Below are positions 1 through 6,701 of a DNA stretch of 12,439 nt, piece after piece; position 1 is the first letter of the stretch; every line of letters begins with the position of its first letter. The notes under the pieces are model-generated. The model did not search any database. It had not been told where the DNA came from and saw only the letters and a program-made list of their open reading frames with translations. Origin of the DNA: Ghiorsea sp. (lineage in GTDB: Bacteria > Pseudomonadota > Zetaproteobacteria > Mariprofundales > Mariprofundaceae); assembly GCA_021772875.1 (NCBI GenBank), contig JAJFLD010000153.1, positions 1 to 12,439 on the forward strand, given 5' to 3'. Position numbers and translations under genes: made by a program.

Positions 1-155
1 AAAATGCCTGATGCTGAAGCAAACATCATCCACTGTAACAAAGATAAACCATCAACTTTTCGTGTTTTTAATGTCAGTCTCAGCTGATCAATGAATCCCA
101 AAGAAAAAGCCGTTGCTGCAATCGAACCCATCACCTGCCACACATCAATACCCAC
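1..155 (-). CDS. SemiSWEET / PQ-loop family small membrane protein, N-terminal part (cut by window edge)
   Basis: The minus strand reads open from the TGA at 188-186 to the window edge. The likely start is GTG at 155-153, with AAGGAG at 170-165 nine bases upstream; a TTG at 164-162 is an in-frame alternative. The visible ~51 residues begin with a hydrophobic helix (MGSIAATAFSLGF), then IDQLRLTLKTRKVDGLSLLQ, then a second hydrophobic stretch (MMFASASGIF). This matches the first half of the SemiSWEET/PQ-loop fold: helix 1, a PQ-turn, a basic T-K-x-x-x-G-L-S segment and helix 2. Family members are ~85-100-residue three-helix inner-membrane proteins, some of which transport sugars as dimers. The canonical Pro-Gln is Asp-Gln here. 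It lies downstream of the DUF3467 gene on the same strand and may belong to that transcript. The fold call is fairly good; the substrate is unknown, and the C-terminus is outside the window. Confidence 0.6.
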   Translation of the reverse strand, partial: MGIDVWQVMGSIAATAFSLGFIDQLRLTLKTRKVDGLSLLQWMMFASASGI

Positions 156-240
156 GCAATCCAACTCCTTACCTGCCTTGAACAATCATCTCTTTATTGA
201 TTACCATACAACGTACACATGTAACTTTAAGGTTTTTCGC

Positions 241-528
241 TTAATGTGCGGTGGTACCTTGCGGGATATTGACAGCAATGGTTGGAATTTCACCAAATTG
301 CGCCTCATACTTGGCAACATTCTCCAATAAAGCATTGGCAATACGTTTGGCATGACCAGGAGAAACTAAAACACGCGCATTCACCATACCTGCAGGTGGT
401 GTGGCGAGAATAAAATCAAGCACAAACTCTTCTTGGGTGTGTGCAACCACCATTTGATTGGCATAAACACCACGTTGTACTTCTGCTACCATTGTTACCT
501 GAAGGTCTTGGGGTTGTTGTTCACTCAT
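241..528 (-). CDS. DUF3467 domain protein
   Basis: A 95-residue protein made almost entirely of a DUF3467 domain. Diagnostic features are Y-A-N at about residues 22-24, E-E-F-V-L-D-F at 33-39, the N-A-R-V-L-V-S-P-x-H-A-K segment at about 50-61, and N-V-A-K-Y-E-x-x-F-G-E-I at about 70-81. DUF3467 has no established biochemical function that I know of. There is no signal peptide or membrane segment, so it is probably cytosolic. The ATG overlaps the mazG stop (ATGA at 528-525), so translation is probably coupled, and GGAG lies about 11 bases upstream. The family call is firm; the role is unknown. Confidence 0.85.
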   Translation of the reverse strand: MSEQQPQDLQVTMVAEVQRGVYANQMVVAHTQEEFVLDFILATPPAGMVNARVLVSPGHAKRIANALLENVAKYEAQFGEIPTIAVNIPQGTTAH

Positions 529-1340
529 TTGCTTGCTTTCTCCTCTGTTTTGGCTATTTCATATATGTCTTCAAGGGCTTGAATATCTAAATCGTGCAAA
601 CTTATTTTTTGGGCTGAGGCAATAGTTTCCATGCCACGAAAACGTGTGCCAAATTTTCGATTGCTGCGCATCAAAGCTTGCTCTGGGTCAACGCCAAGTT
701 TCCGCGCATAATTGACCAAAGAAAATAATACATCACCAAACTCATCTTCTATGCGCCGCACATCGGCTTCGCTTCCCGTAGATTGATTAACCTCTATTTC
801 CAATTCTGCAATTTCTTCTTTGATTTTATCAGTTACACCTGTCAAATCAGGCCAATCAAAACCCACACGTGCTGCACGTTGCTGTTGTTTGGTTGCATAA
901 CTTAAAGCAGGCATAGGTGGAATGCCATCCATCAAGCTTTTTCGGTCACTGTGTTCAATATCTTTGAGTGCTTCCCATTGCACCACCACATCATCGGGTC
1001 TGGCATCGGAAAAAACATGGGGATGACGGTAAATCATCTTTTCAATCAAAGTATCAAAGACATCTGCCAAATCAAATTTACCCTGCTCTTTGGCAATCAC
1101 TGCATAAAATGCAATTTGAATTAAAACGTCACCCAGCTCCGATTTTAAATCATCCCACTCATCCGTTTCAATGGCTTTTTCAACGGCTTCTAGCACTTCA
1201 TGTGTCTCTTCAAGCGTATATTTACGCAATGATGCCAAGGTTTGTTTCTTATCCCAGTCACATTCGTCTCTTAACACAAGCATCAAGGTGTTTAAGCGAT
1301 CAAAAGGGTTTTCTAAACGTCTAATTCTTTCAGGCATCAT
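525..1340 (-). CDS. mazG: MazG nucleoside triphosphate pyrophosphohydrolase
   Basis: MazG hydrolyses NTPs and dNTPs to the monophosphate and pyrophosphate, cleaning aberrant nucleotides from the pool; in E. coli it also affects ppGpp levels. The protein has two tandem all-alpha MazG repeats, as in the ~263-residue E. coli enzyme. The N-terminal repeat carries E45-x-x-E48 (LEETHEVLEA) and E68-x-x-D71 (SELGDVL), which bind Mg2+. The C-terminal repeat has KEEIAELE near 174-181 and E200-x-x-D203 (DEFGDVLF). The linker holds the family's DGIPPxxPAL-like segment and the R-x-G-F-D-W motif near 158-163. The start is ATG at 1340-1338, overlapping the sixA stop as TGATG; an extra TTG three bases upstream (1343) and a second ATG (1337) are adjacent, so the N-terminus is uncertain by one or two residues. 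No clear ribosome binding site is visible, which fits translational coupling to sixA. Confidence 0.95.
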   Translation of the reverse strand: MMPERIRRLENPFDRLNTLMLVLRDECDWDKKQTLASLRKYTLEETHEVLEAVEKAIETDEWDDLKSELGDVLIQIAFYAVIAKEQGKFDLADVFDTLIEKMIYRHPHVFSDARPDDVVVQWEALKDIEHSDRKSLMDGIPPMPALSYATKQQQRAARVGFDWPDLTGVTDKIKEEIAELEIEVNQSTGSEADVRRIEDEFGDVLFSLVNYARKLGVDPEQALMRSNRKFGTRFRGMETIASAQKISLHDLDIQALEDIYEIAKTEEKASK

Positions 1341-1816
1341 CAATCATCCGTATCATAAAACATGGTTGGATTGATATGAAACAATATATGGTAACCATCT
1401 TCATCCTTTTCTATACATAATACCCCACCATTGCGAAAACGAACAAGTTGTCCATCCTCTTCACCACATAACAACAGTGAAACTAAGCGCGATAAGTAAG
1501 GTAGATGTCCAACAATCAAAACATCCTCATTCATCACATGCAGTTTTGCAGCCCAAGTTTCAGGGTTGGCATGAGGCTCCAAATCATCGGCTTGCTGCAC
1601 ACTATCTTCTACCAGCCAAGCTTCTGCTATCATTTTGGCTGTCTGCTCTGCGCGCAACTTACCGCTGTGAAAGACATGTTTGGGTTTGGGTTTTTCAAAC
1701 AAACTCAAAAAACCAGCAACACGCGTAATATCTTCTAAACCTTGTCTGGATAAGGGTCGTGTTGCATCTTGCTGCGCATCCAAAGCTAAGCCATGTTGAA
1801 CAAGATAGATTCGCAT
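1340..1816 (-). CDS. sixA: SixA-type phosphohistidine phosphatase (histidine phosphatase superfamily)
   Basis: SixA-family proteins are small cytosolic histidine phosphatases; E. coli SixA removes phosphate from histidine on phosphotransfer proteins, including PtsO (NPr). The 158-residue product has the compact form of the branch. The signature is at the N-terminus (MRIYLVQHGLA, H8), followed by T-R-P-L-S-x-x-G at about 19-26, H-S-G-K-L-R-A-E-Q-T-A at 50-60 (R55) and V-G-H-L-P-Y-L at 102-108 (H104). The RHG motif reads QHG, so the usual first arginine is glutamine (Q7). The start chosen is ATG at 1816-1814, because GGGAG lies eight bases before it; an in-frame ATG at 1831 would add only MGEPC and overlap that binding site. 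It is the first gene of the sixA-mazG-DUF3467 group and is divergent from map. The substrate is not deducible. Confidence 0.88.
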   Translation of the reverse strand: MRIYLVQHGLALDAQQDATRPLSRQGLEDITRVAGFLSLFEKPKPKHVFHSGKLRAEQTAKMIAEAWLVEDSVQQADDLEPHANPETWAAKLHVMNEDVLIVGHLPYLSRLVSLLLCGEEDGQLVRFRNGGVLCIEKDEDGYHILFHINPTMFYDTDD

Positions 1817-1882
1817 GCAAGGTTCTCCCATCTTTATAAGTTTAAAGTGAATACACTATGCGGACATTACAGGGGAACAACG

Positions 1883-2638
1883 ATGGTTCAATTAAAAAGT
1901 AATGCAGATATAGAAGCGATGCGCCCTGCTTGCCGTGTTGCAGCAGATACTTTGGTGATGATTGAAGCCTATATCAAACCAGGTATTACAACCGATAGGA
2001 TCAACACCTTGGTGCATGAATATACACTTGATCACGGCGGCATCCCTGCCCCATTAAATTATCGAGGCTTTCCCAAATCTGTTTGCACTTCATTAAACCA
2101 TGTGGTTTGCCACGGCATTCCAGATAAAAAAGTCTTAAAAGAAGGTGATCTTATCAACGTTGATGTCACCACCATCATTGATGGCTGGCATGGTGACACA
2201 AGCAAAACATTTTTTGTTGGCACACCCAAAGTTCGTGCCCAGAAGCTTACTGAAGTCGCACGTGAAGCACTTCAAATTGGTATTGATGTCGTCAAACCCG
2301 GTGCCACCTTGGGTGATATTGGTTATGCTATCCAAACGTTTGTAGAAAAAAATCGTTTTTCTGTGGTACGCGAATATTGCGGACATGGCATTGGTCGCGT
2401 ATTCCATGAGGATCCTCAAGTGGTTCATTTTGGTAACCCTGGCGAAGGTATGGCTCTCAAAGAAGGTATGGTTTTCACGATTGAACCTATGGTCAATGCA
2501 GGCAAAGCCGCAGTAAAACTACTCAATGACGGTTGGACTGTAGTCACCCGAGACCGCTCTTTATCTGCCCAATTTGAACATACTCTAACTGTGCGTAAAG
2601 ATGGTGCAGAAATTTTAACACTACCATCTCAAGGGTGA
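1883..2638 (+). CDS. map: Type I methionine aminopeptidase
   Basis: Removes the initiator methionine from nascent proteins in the cytosol. The 251-residue product is a single pita-bread domain without an N-terminal zinc finger, i.e. the short bacterial type Ia form. All the metal ligands are present: D94 (INVDV), D105 (WHGDTSKTF), H168 (CGHGIG), E201 (TIEPM) and E232 (FEHTL), as is the substrate-contacting H77 (VVCHGIPD). The frame is open back to an ATG at 1793, but ATG 1883 is preferred: AGGGG lies at 1871-1875, about seven bases upstream, and the protein then begins directly with the family's usual first helix. It is the first gene of the plus-strand group running to 6603; its stop overlaps a GTG codon in frame with the next gene. 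Confidence 0.97.
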   Translation: MVQLKSNADIEAMRPACRVAADTLVMIEAYIKPGITTDRINTLVHEYTLDHGGIPAPLNYRGFPKSVCTSLNHVVCHGIPDKKVLKEGDLINVDVTTIIDGWHGDTSKTFFVGTPKVRAQKLTEVAREALQIGIDVVKPGATLGDIGYAIQTFVEKNRFSVVREYCGHGIGRVFHEDPQVVHFGNPGEGMALKEGMVFTIEPMVNAGKAAVKLLNDGWTVVTRDRSLSAQFEHTLTVRKDGAEILTLPSQG

Positions 2639-2643
2639 ACCAT

Positions 2644-4062
2644 ATGAAAAAAACGGCTGTTTTTATCTTTTTCTTTATCTACGCATCATCACCTTCTTGG
2701 GCTGATGATAATGCTATAAATACATATGAAACCCTTGATATCTACGCACAAGCAACCCAAAGCAACAACAGTAATCCCGTCATCACCCTTGAAACGGATA
2801 CACCACCTATGATACCCATGGCCTCAGCTATCATAGAAGCCCCCAAGCTTTCCAAGGAAGACAATGCTATTCTGCATCTTAGTCTTATCCGTGAAACTGC
2901 AGACGATATCAAAGAAGCGGGTATTTTTTCTAATTTATTTTCTTCTGACTCCGCCTTAGAAACCACCTTACTTCAAGACATTCATTTGTTCCTCGCGGTG
3001 TATGGTGATTTACCCATTGCCTCAGAAGCTTTGTTTCTACAAGGTCAAATTCAAAAGAAACAAGGCCTAGAAGAGGCCGCCGCAGTTTCTTGGCTGCAAA
3101 CCATATACGAATACCCATCATCAGATGCTGAAATGCGAGCACGCCAAGCATTAAGTGATTTGATTGACAGCGATTGGGATAAGTTTGCCGATAAAATCAA
3201 AGTGATTCTCGGCAATGTACCCCAAGCAGATAAAGCCACGCGCCTAAGCAGCCTTATCAATCAACTCTATCCATTGGATGATAAAGATTTGATTCAAGCC
3301 TTGCGAGATTTGCAATTTGACTTCCTCCAACGTTTTGCCAATGATTATCATGCCGATGAAGTTCAAATTCTCATGGCCCATAATATGGGTGCTGAATCCG
3401 CAGAAAGTGGCATCTTTGGATTCAAAAAACTATTAGCACTCTATCCCAACAGCTCTTATCGCGCTGAAGCCATGTTGGCCATTGCTGATTTACAGCGTGT
3501 TCGCCTCAAAGCCTATGAAAAAGCTGAAGCAAACTACAAAATCCTTATCCAAGAATATCCAGAGCATAAATTAATCAAAAATGCTTATAAGAACCTAGCC
3601 CTTACCCAAGATAAACATTTGAAACAATACCATCAGGCCATAGCAACATACCAAGCCATTGTAACCCGCTATCCTGAGGATAAATTGGCTTTAACATCCT
3701 TGCAGCAGATCGCCGTGTTGCAAGAAAAGAAAACAGATGAACCACGCAAAGCCATCGACACCTTACGCAAACTCGCCACAATGTTTCACGGGGTTGAAGC
3801 AACTGATGCCTTAGAAGATGCTATTCGCATTGCCAACCGAAGAATTGATGATGGTCAACTTGCCTACGATATCCAAGCGCAATTGCTTAAGGACTACCCC
3901 AAGAGCGATGCTGCCCCTAAAGCATTGTTTGCCATGGCCGAATATGCAGAACAAAAACTGAAAGATGCAAACCAAGCCAAGGCACTTTATCAACAATTTA
4001 TGCAACAATACCCTGAACATAGACTCGCCAAAAAGGTCGCAGAGCGCTTAGCTCAAAAATGA
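2644..4062 (+). CDS. Exported tetratricopeptide-repeat (TPR) protein
   Basis: A 472-residue protein with an N-terminal signal peptide: MKKT, a hydrophobic core rich in Phe and Ile, then SPSWA with likely cleavage before DDNA (residue 21). There is no lipobox cysteine, so it is probably periplasmic rather than a lipoprotein. After a variable segment (about 21-75), the rest is helical. From about residue 258 the C-terminal half shows a TPR-like period of about 38 residues, marked by LALYPNS, IQEYPEH, VTRYPED, a weaker ATMFHGV, LKDYPKS and MQQYPEH. Such repeats resemble those of BamD, CpoB/YbgF and other envelope TPR proteins, but I cannot assign it to a named family. The start chosen is ATG 2644, with AGGGTGA about six bases upstream; GTG 2635, overlapping the map stop, would add only MNH. 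It probably acts as a protein-protein scaffold in the envelope. Its stop overlaps the pdxB start. Confidence 0.85.
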   Translation: MKKTAVFIFFFIYASSPSWADDNAINTYETLDIYAQATQSNNSNPVITLETDTPPMIPMASAIIEAPKLSKEDNAILHLSLIRETADDIKEAGIFSNLFSSDSALETTLLQDIHLFLAVYGDLPIASEALFLQGQIQKKQGLEEAAAVSWLQTIYEYPSSDAEMRARQALSDLIDSDWDKFADKIKVILGNVPQADKATRLSSLINQLYPLDDKDLIQALRDLQFDFLQRFANDYHADEVQILMAHNMGAESAESGIFGFKKLLALYPNSSYRAEAMLAIADLQRVRLKAYEKAEANYKILIQEYPEHKLIKNAYKNLALTQDKHLKQYHQAIATYQAIVTRYPEDKLALTSLQQIAVLQEKKTDEPRKAIDTLRKLATMFHGVEATDALEDAIRIANRRIDDGQLAYDIQAQLLKDYPKSDAAPKALFAMAEYAEQKLKDANQAKALYQQFMQQYPEHRLAKKVAERLAQK

Positions 4063-5180
4063 TTAAAGCTGGCTTGAACATTATTGCTGATGCAAATATT
4101 TGGGGCGCAAAGTCTGCATTTTCTCAACTTGGACAATACAAGATTTGCCTCAACATTCTTAAACATCAAGACATCACTCCCGCAAACATCCGCGATGCTG
4201 ATATCTTGTTAACGCGCTCAAGCACGCACGTAAACCAAGACTTGTTAGAAGCATCAAAGGTTAAGTTTGTTGGCACAGCAACCATTGGTGATGACCATGT
4301 TGATAAAAATTATTTGGCCGCACAATCCATACGTTTTGCTTCAGCAGCAGGAAGCTCAACAGCATCAGTGGTTGAATATATGCTCGCCTGTTTTTTTCAA
4401 TTGGAAAAGTCAGCTCAATTTTCTTTTGCCGATAACACACTAGGCATTATTGGTGTCGGTCGTATTGGTTCTTTGCTGCAACAAGCAGCTCACAACATAG
4501 GGCTTAAAACATTATGCAATGACCCGCCAAGGCAGGCTCAAACCACTTTAGAAAAATTTCATTCACTTGAATATCTACTTCAACATGCAGACATCCTCAC
4601 CTTACACACCCCACTGGTTGAAGCTGGTGATTTTCCAACGCGTCATCTGATTGGTGAAAAAGAGCTGCTTCAATTTCAGGGCAAAGGCATTATTAATGCG
4701 GCCCGTGGCACGTGTTTGGACAACCAAGCTTTGCTTGCTTGGCTTAATAAAGATAAGGAACACTTTGCCATTTTAGACTGTTGGGAACATGAACCAAACA
4801 TCAACCAAGATTTATTATCACACCCACAGCTGATGATTGCCACACCCCATATTGCAGGCCACTCACTCGATGGCAAGGCTGCAAATACTTTATTTATTTA
4901 CAGGCATTTATGCGATTTTCTTAAAGTGAAACCAACATGGGATATCACCCAGCAATTGCCCGCTATAACAAAAAACACCTTACCCGATAACCTCAATCTT
5001 CAAAACCTTGCCTTGCAGATGTACCCCATTGCCGAAGATAGCAAAACCATGAAAGAAAATGCACACGCAGCTGGTTTTGAAGCATGGTTTTCACATTATC
5101 GCAGGCATTATCCTATCCGTCGTTCTTGGTCTAAAATACTCGCTGTAAATCCAAATTATGAAAAGGTACTCTTTTTTTGA
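4059..5180 (+). CDS. pdxB: Erythronate-4-phosphate dehydrogenase
   Basis: Oxidises 4-phosphoerythronate to 2-oxo-3-hydroxy-4-phosphobutanoate in the deoxyxylulose-5-phosphate-dependent pathway to pyridoxal phosphate. It belongs to the D-2-hydroxyacid dehydrogenase family, and its 373 residues match the E. coli enzyme (~378). Visible features are KFVGTATIGDDHVD (about 69-82), a Rossmann motif GVGRIG (132-137), D155 followed by PPR, R216 in NAARGTCLDN, E245 in DCWEHEP and H264 in TPHIAGHSLDGK. The R/E/H set forms the catalytic centre, and the PHIAGxSLxGK form is typical of PdxB rather than generic SerA. The segment beyond about residue 290 fits the PdxB dimerisation domain, and is divergent. 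ATG 4059 overlaps the TPR gene stop (ATGA), and the pdxB stop overlaps the tsaE start (TTGA). Confidence 0.93.
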   Translation: MIKAGLNIIADANIWGAKSAFSQLGQYKICLNILKHQDITPANIRDADILLTRSSTHVNQDLLEASKVKFVGTATIGDDHVDKNYLAAQSIRFASAAGSSTASVVEYMLACFFQLEKSAQFSFADNTLGIIGVGRIGSLLQQAAHNIGLKTLCNDPPRQAQTTLEKFHSLEYLLQHADILTLHTPLVEAGDFPTRHLIGEKELLQFQGKGIINAARGTCLDNQALLAWLNKDKEHFAILDCWEHEPNINQDLLSHPQLMIATPHIAGHSLDGKAANTLFIYRHLCDFLKVKPTWDITQQLPAITKNTLPDNLNLQNLALQMYPIAEDSKTMKENAHAAGFEAWFSHYRRHYPIRRSWSKILAVNPNYEKVLFF

Positions 5181-5614
5181 ATATCCATATCCAAAGTGAA
5201 GCTGAAATGGTTGCCTTCGCTCAAAACATAGCACTTGATGTACGCGCAGGCGATTGTTTGGCGCTGCACGGAGAACTTGGTGCAGGCAAAAGCTTTTTGG
5301 CGCGCGCTATCATGCGAGCACTAGGGGTTAAGGATGAAGCCTTGCCCAGCCCTACCTTTGCTATCATTCAAGAATATGATGCTGCCCACGGGCTTCGTAT
5401 TGCCCATATGGATTGGTATAGACTTGAAAGTGAACATGATGTTGAAACACTTGGTATTTATGAATTTTTTGAAGCACCTTGGTTGACGCTGATTGAATGG
5501 TCAGAACGCGCCACTGCACTTCTCCCCCGCAATAGCCAACACATTCACATTGATATTGATTTGAATCATCCCGAACACCGCTTTGTCCACATCAACAAGA
5601 AAGGTAACTTATGA
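5177..5614 (+). CDS. tsaE: tRNA threonylcarbamoyladenosine biosynthesis ATPase TsaE
   Basis: TsaE is the P-loop ATPase that works with TsaB and TsaD to form N6-threonylcarbamoyladenosine at position 37 of tRNAs reading ANN codons. The 145-residue product has the family length and motifs: Walker A GELGAGKS at 32-39, SPTFAIIQEY at about 58-67, HMDWYRLES at 77-85, LGIYEFF at 92-98 and LIEWSERA at about 105-112. The likely start is TTG at 5177, overlapping the pdxB stop as TTGA. The next in-frame ATG (5207) would remove ten residues that align with the N-terminal segment of other TsaE proteins. Only a weak AAAAGG precedes the TTG, so expression probably depends on coupling to pdxB. The stop overlaps the next gene (ATGA). 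Confidence 0.94.
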   Translation: MNIHIQSEAEMVAFAQNIALDVRAGDCLALHGELGAGKSFLARAIMRALGVKDEALPSPTFAIIQEYDAAHGLRIAHMDWYRLESEHDVETLGIYEFFEAPWLTLIEWSERATALLPRNSQHIHIDIDLNHPEHRFVHINKKGNL

Positions 5615-5976
5615 ACATAACCATGTATGGCATTCCCAATTGCAACACCATCAAAAAGGCTAGAGATTGGCTTACTGCACAAAATATACCTTACCATTTT
5701 CACGATTATAAAAAACAAGGTCTTGAAAAAGATATGCTTCAATCATGGTGTGATACTGTGGGTTGGAAAGTATTGCTCAACCAACGTGGTACAACTTGGC
5801 GCAAACTCAGTGTTGAAGATAAAGCTGATCTCAACGCAAGCAAAGCCATAGAATTGATGCTGATTTATCCATCCATGATTAAACGGCCTGTATTGCAAGA
5901 TATGGATCATAAAGCATTGGTATTGGTCGGTTTTGAAGAAGAAAAATACGCCGCCTTTTTCAAAGCCCATTCTTAA
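5611..5976 (+). CDS. ArsC/Spx-family reductase-like protein (YffB-like)
   Basis: A 121-residue protein of the ArsC/Spx thioredoxin-fold family, closest in pattern to E. coli YffB. It starts MYGIPNCNTIKKARDWL with a single catalytic-position cysteine, C11, then H-D-Y-K at about 31-34, RGTTWRKL at 59-66 and IKRPVL at 90-95 (the Arg/Pro region of the family). The second Cys of a CxxC is absent; position 14 is isoleucine, as in many YffB and ArsC proteins that use one N-terminal cysteine. The biological role of YffB is not well established; glutathione-dependent thiol reduction has been suggested. The ATG overlaps the tsaE stop (ATGA), and AAAGG lies a few bases upstream. Confidence 0.9.
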   Translation: MNITMYGIPNCNTIKKARDWLTAQNIPYHFHDYKKQGLEKDMLQSWCDTVGWKVLLNQRGTTWRKLSVEDKADLNASKAIELMLIYPSMIKRPVLQDMDHKALVLVGFEEEKYAAFFKAHS

Positions 5977-5979
5977 AAG

Positions 5980-6603
5980 ATGTCAAACCAACATCAGCAT
6001 CAAAAATTAATGTTGCAAGGCCCCACAGGTCTGCTTGAAGCGCTGTATCACCAAGGTGAAAGCCACAAACCAGCTATCATCGTTTGCCATCCTCACCCTG
6101 TGTATGGCGGAACCATGCGCAATAAAGTTGTTTATTGGATAAGCCGAGCCTTTGAAGATTTGGGTTATTCCGTACTTCGCTTCAACTTCCGTGGCGTTGA
6201 ACAAAGCGAAGGTGTCTGGGATGAAGGTAGAGGTGAGGCAGATGATGTGACTGCGATGATTGATTGGCTGGCCCAAACTCATCCCAATCAAGCGCTTTAT
6301 CTGGCTGGGTTTTCTTTTGGTGCATATGCTGCCTTGCAAGCTGGGCGAAAGGATAAGCGCATTCAAAAAATGTTGGCTGTTGCTCCGGCTGTTAATCTCT
6401 GGTCATTTGATTTTATGTTGGGTGAAACACGACCACTTACTATCATACAAGGCACTGCTGATGAAATTGTGCCCTATGCTCAAGTGATGGCGTGGGTTCA
6501 AAACATGCCTCACATTCAATGCTTAACAATTGAAAATGCAGGGCACTTCTTTCCGCAACACATAGATGAATTGATGTCGCTTTGTTTAAACATGGATGAT
6601 TAA
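5980..6603 (+). CDS. Small alpha/beta hydrolase
   Basis: A 207-residue single-domain alpha/beta hydrolase without a signal peptide. The N-terminal core has the CHPHPVYGGTMRNKVV segment (about 36-51), typical of a bacterial subfamily of small hydrolases, followed by LRFNFRGVEQSEG (about 66-78). The triad is visible as S112 in the nucleophile elbow GFSFG, D161 in GTADEIVP and H189 in NAGHFFP. No lid domain is evident. The substrate is unknown; related proteins are annotated as esterases or dienelactone-hydrolase-like enzymes. It follows the YffB-like gene by three bases and is the last gene of the map-led group. No terminator hairpin is evident after it, and the next gene, sdhC, begins about 95 bases later behind its own putative promoter. 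Confidence 0.88.
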   Translation: MSNQHQHQKLMLQGPTGLLEALYHQGESHKPAIIVCHPHPVYGGTMRNKVVYWISRAFEDLGYSVLRFNFRGVEQSEGVWDEGRGEADDVTAMIDWLAQTHPNQALYLAGFSFGAYAALQAGRKDKRIQKMLAVAPAVNLWSFDFMLGETRPLTIIQGTADEIVPYAQVMAWVQNMPHIQCLTIENAGHFFPQHIDELMSLCLNMDD

Positions 6604-6621
6604 TCTAATTTTACTAGGCGC

Positions 6622-6650
6622 TTGTTGTTTACTTGATGCAATTGTATGAT
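6622..6650 (+). promoter_or_regulatory. Putative sigma-70 promoter for the sdh operon
   Basis: In the 94-base gap before sdhC there is a TATGAT -10 box (6645-6650, five of six matches to TATAAT), 17 bases after TTGTTG (6622-6627, three of six matches to TTGACA). This would start transcription near 6657 and give a leader of about 40 bases. The -35 match is weak. No hairpin separates it from the upstream gene, so read-through from the map group is also possible. Confidence 0.4.
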
Positions 6651-6683
6651 AGCCATGACACAGGTTTAAAATAGGTGACAGAT

Positions 6684-6701
6684 ATGCATTTAGAATCATG
6701 A
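6684..6701 (+). CDS. Possible 5-codon leader ORF overlapping the sdhC start
   Basis: ATG at 6684 opens a five-residue frame (MHLES) that stops at TGA 6699-6701, overlapping the sdhC ATG (6698) as ATGA. The only good ribosome binding site in the leader, AGGTGA at 6673-6678, is five bases from this ATG but 19 bases from the sdhC ATG. Ribosomes may therefore load at the mini-ORF and reinitiate at sdhC. This is inference from spacing; so short an ORF can arise by chance. Confidence 0.3.
   Translation: MHLES

Noticed and set aside
181..240. Terminator after the DUF3467 gene.
   Set aside because: Only a short imperfect symmetry (GTACACATGTAAC) is present with no T-run; nothing supports termination, and the SemiSWEET-like gene may be co-transcribed.
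968..1324. 118-codon plus-strand frame opposite mazG.
   Set aside because: It lies wholly antisense to a clear mazG gene, resembles no family and has no convincing start region.
1817..1882. Promoter elements between the divergent sixA and map genes (e.g. TATAAA on the minus strand at 1838-1833).
   Set aside because: The TATAAA box would place transcription start within the sixA ribosome binding site, no fitting -35 box is present, and the boxes on the map side are weak. Promoters probably exist here, but I cannot place them.
1793..1882. N-terminal extension of map from the ATG at 1793.
   Set aside because: The extension overlaps sixA on the other strand, has no ribosome binding site and is not a known part of type I methionine aminopeptidases; ATG 1883 has a good site.
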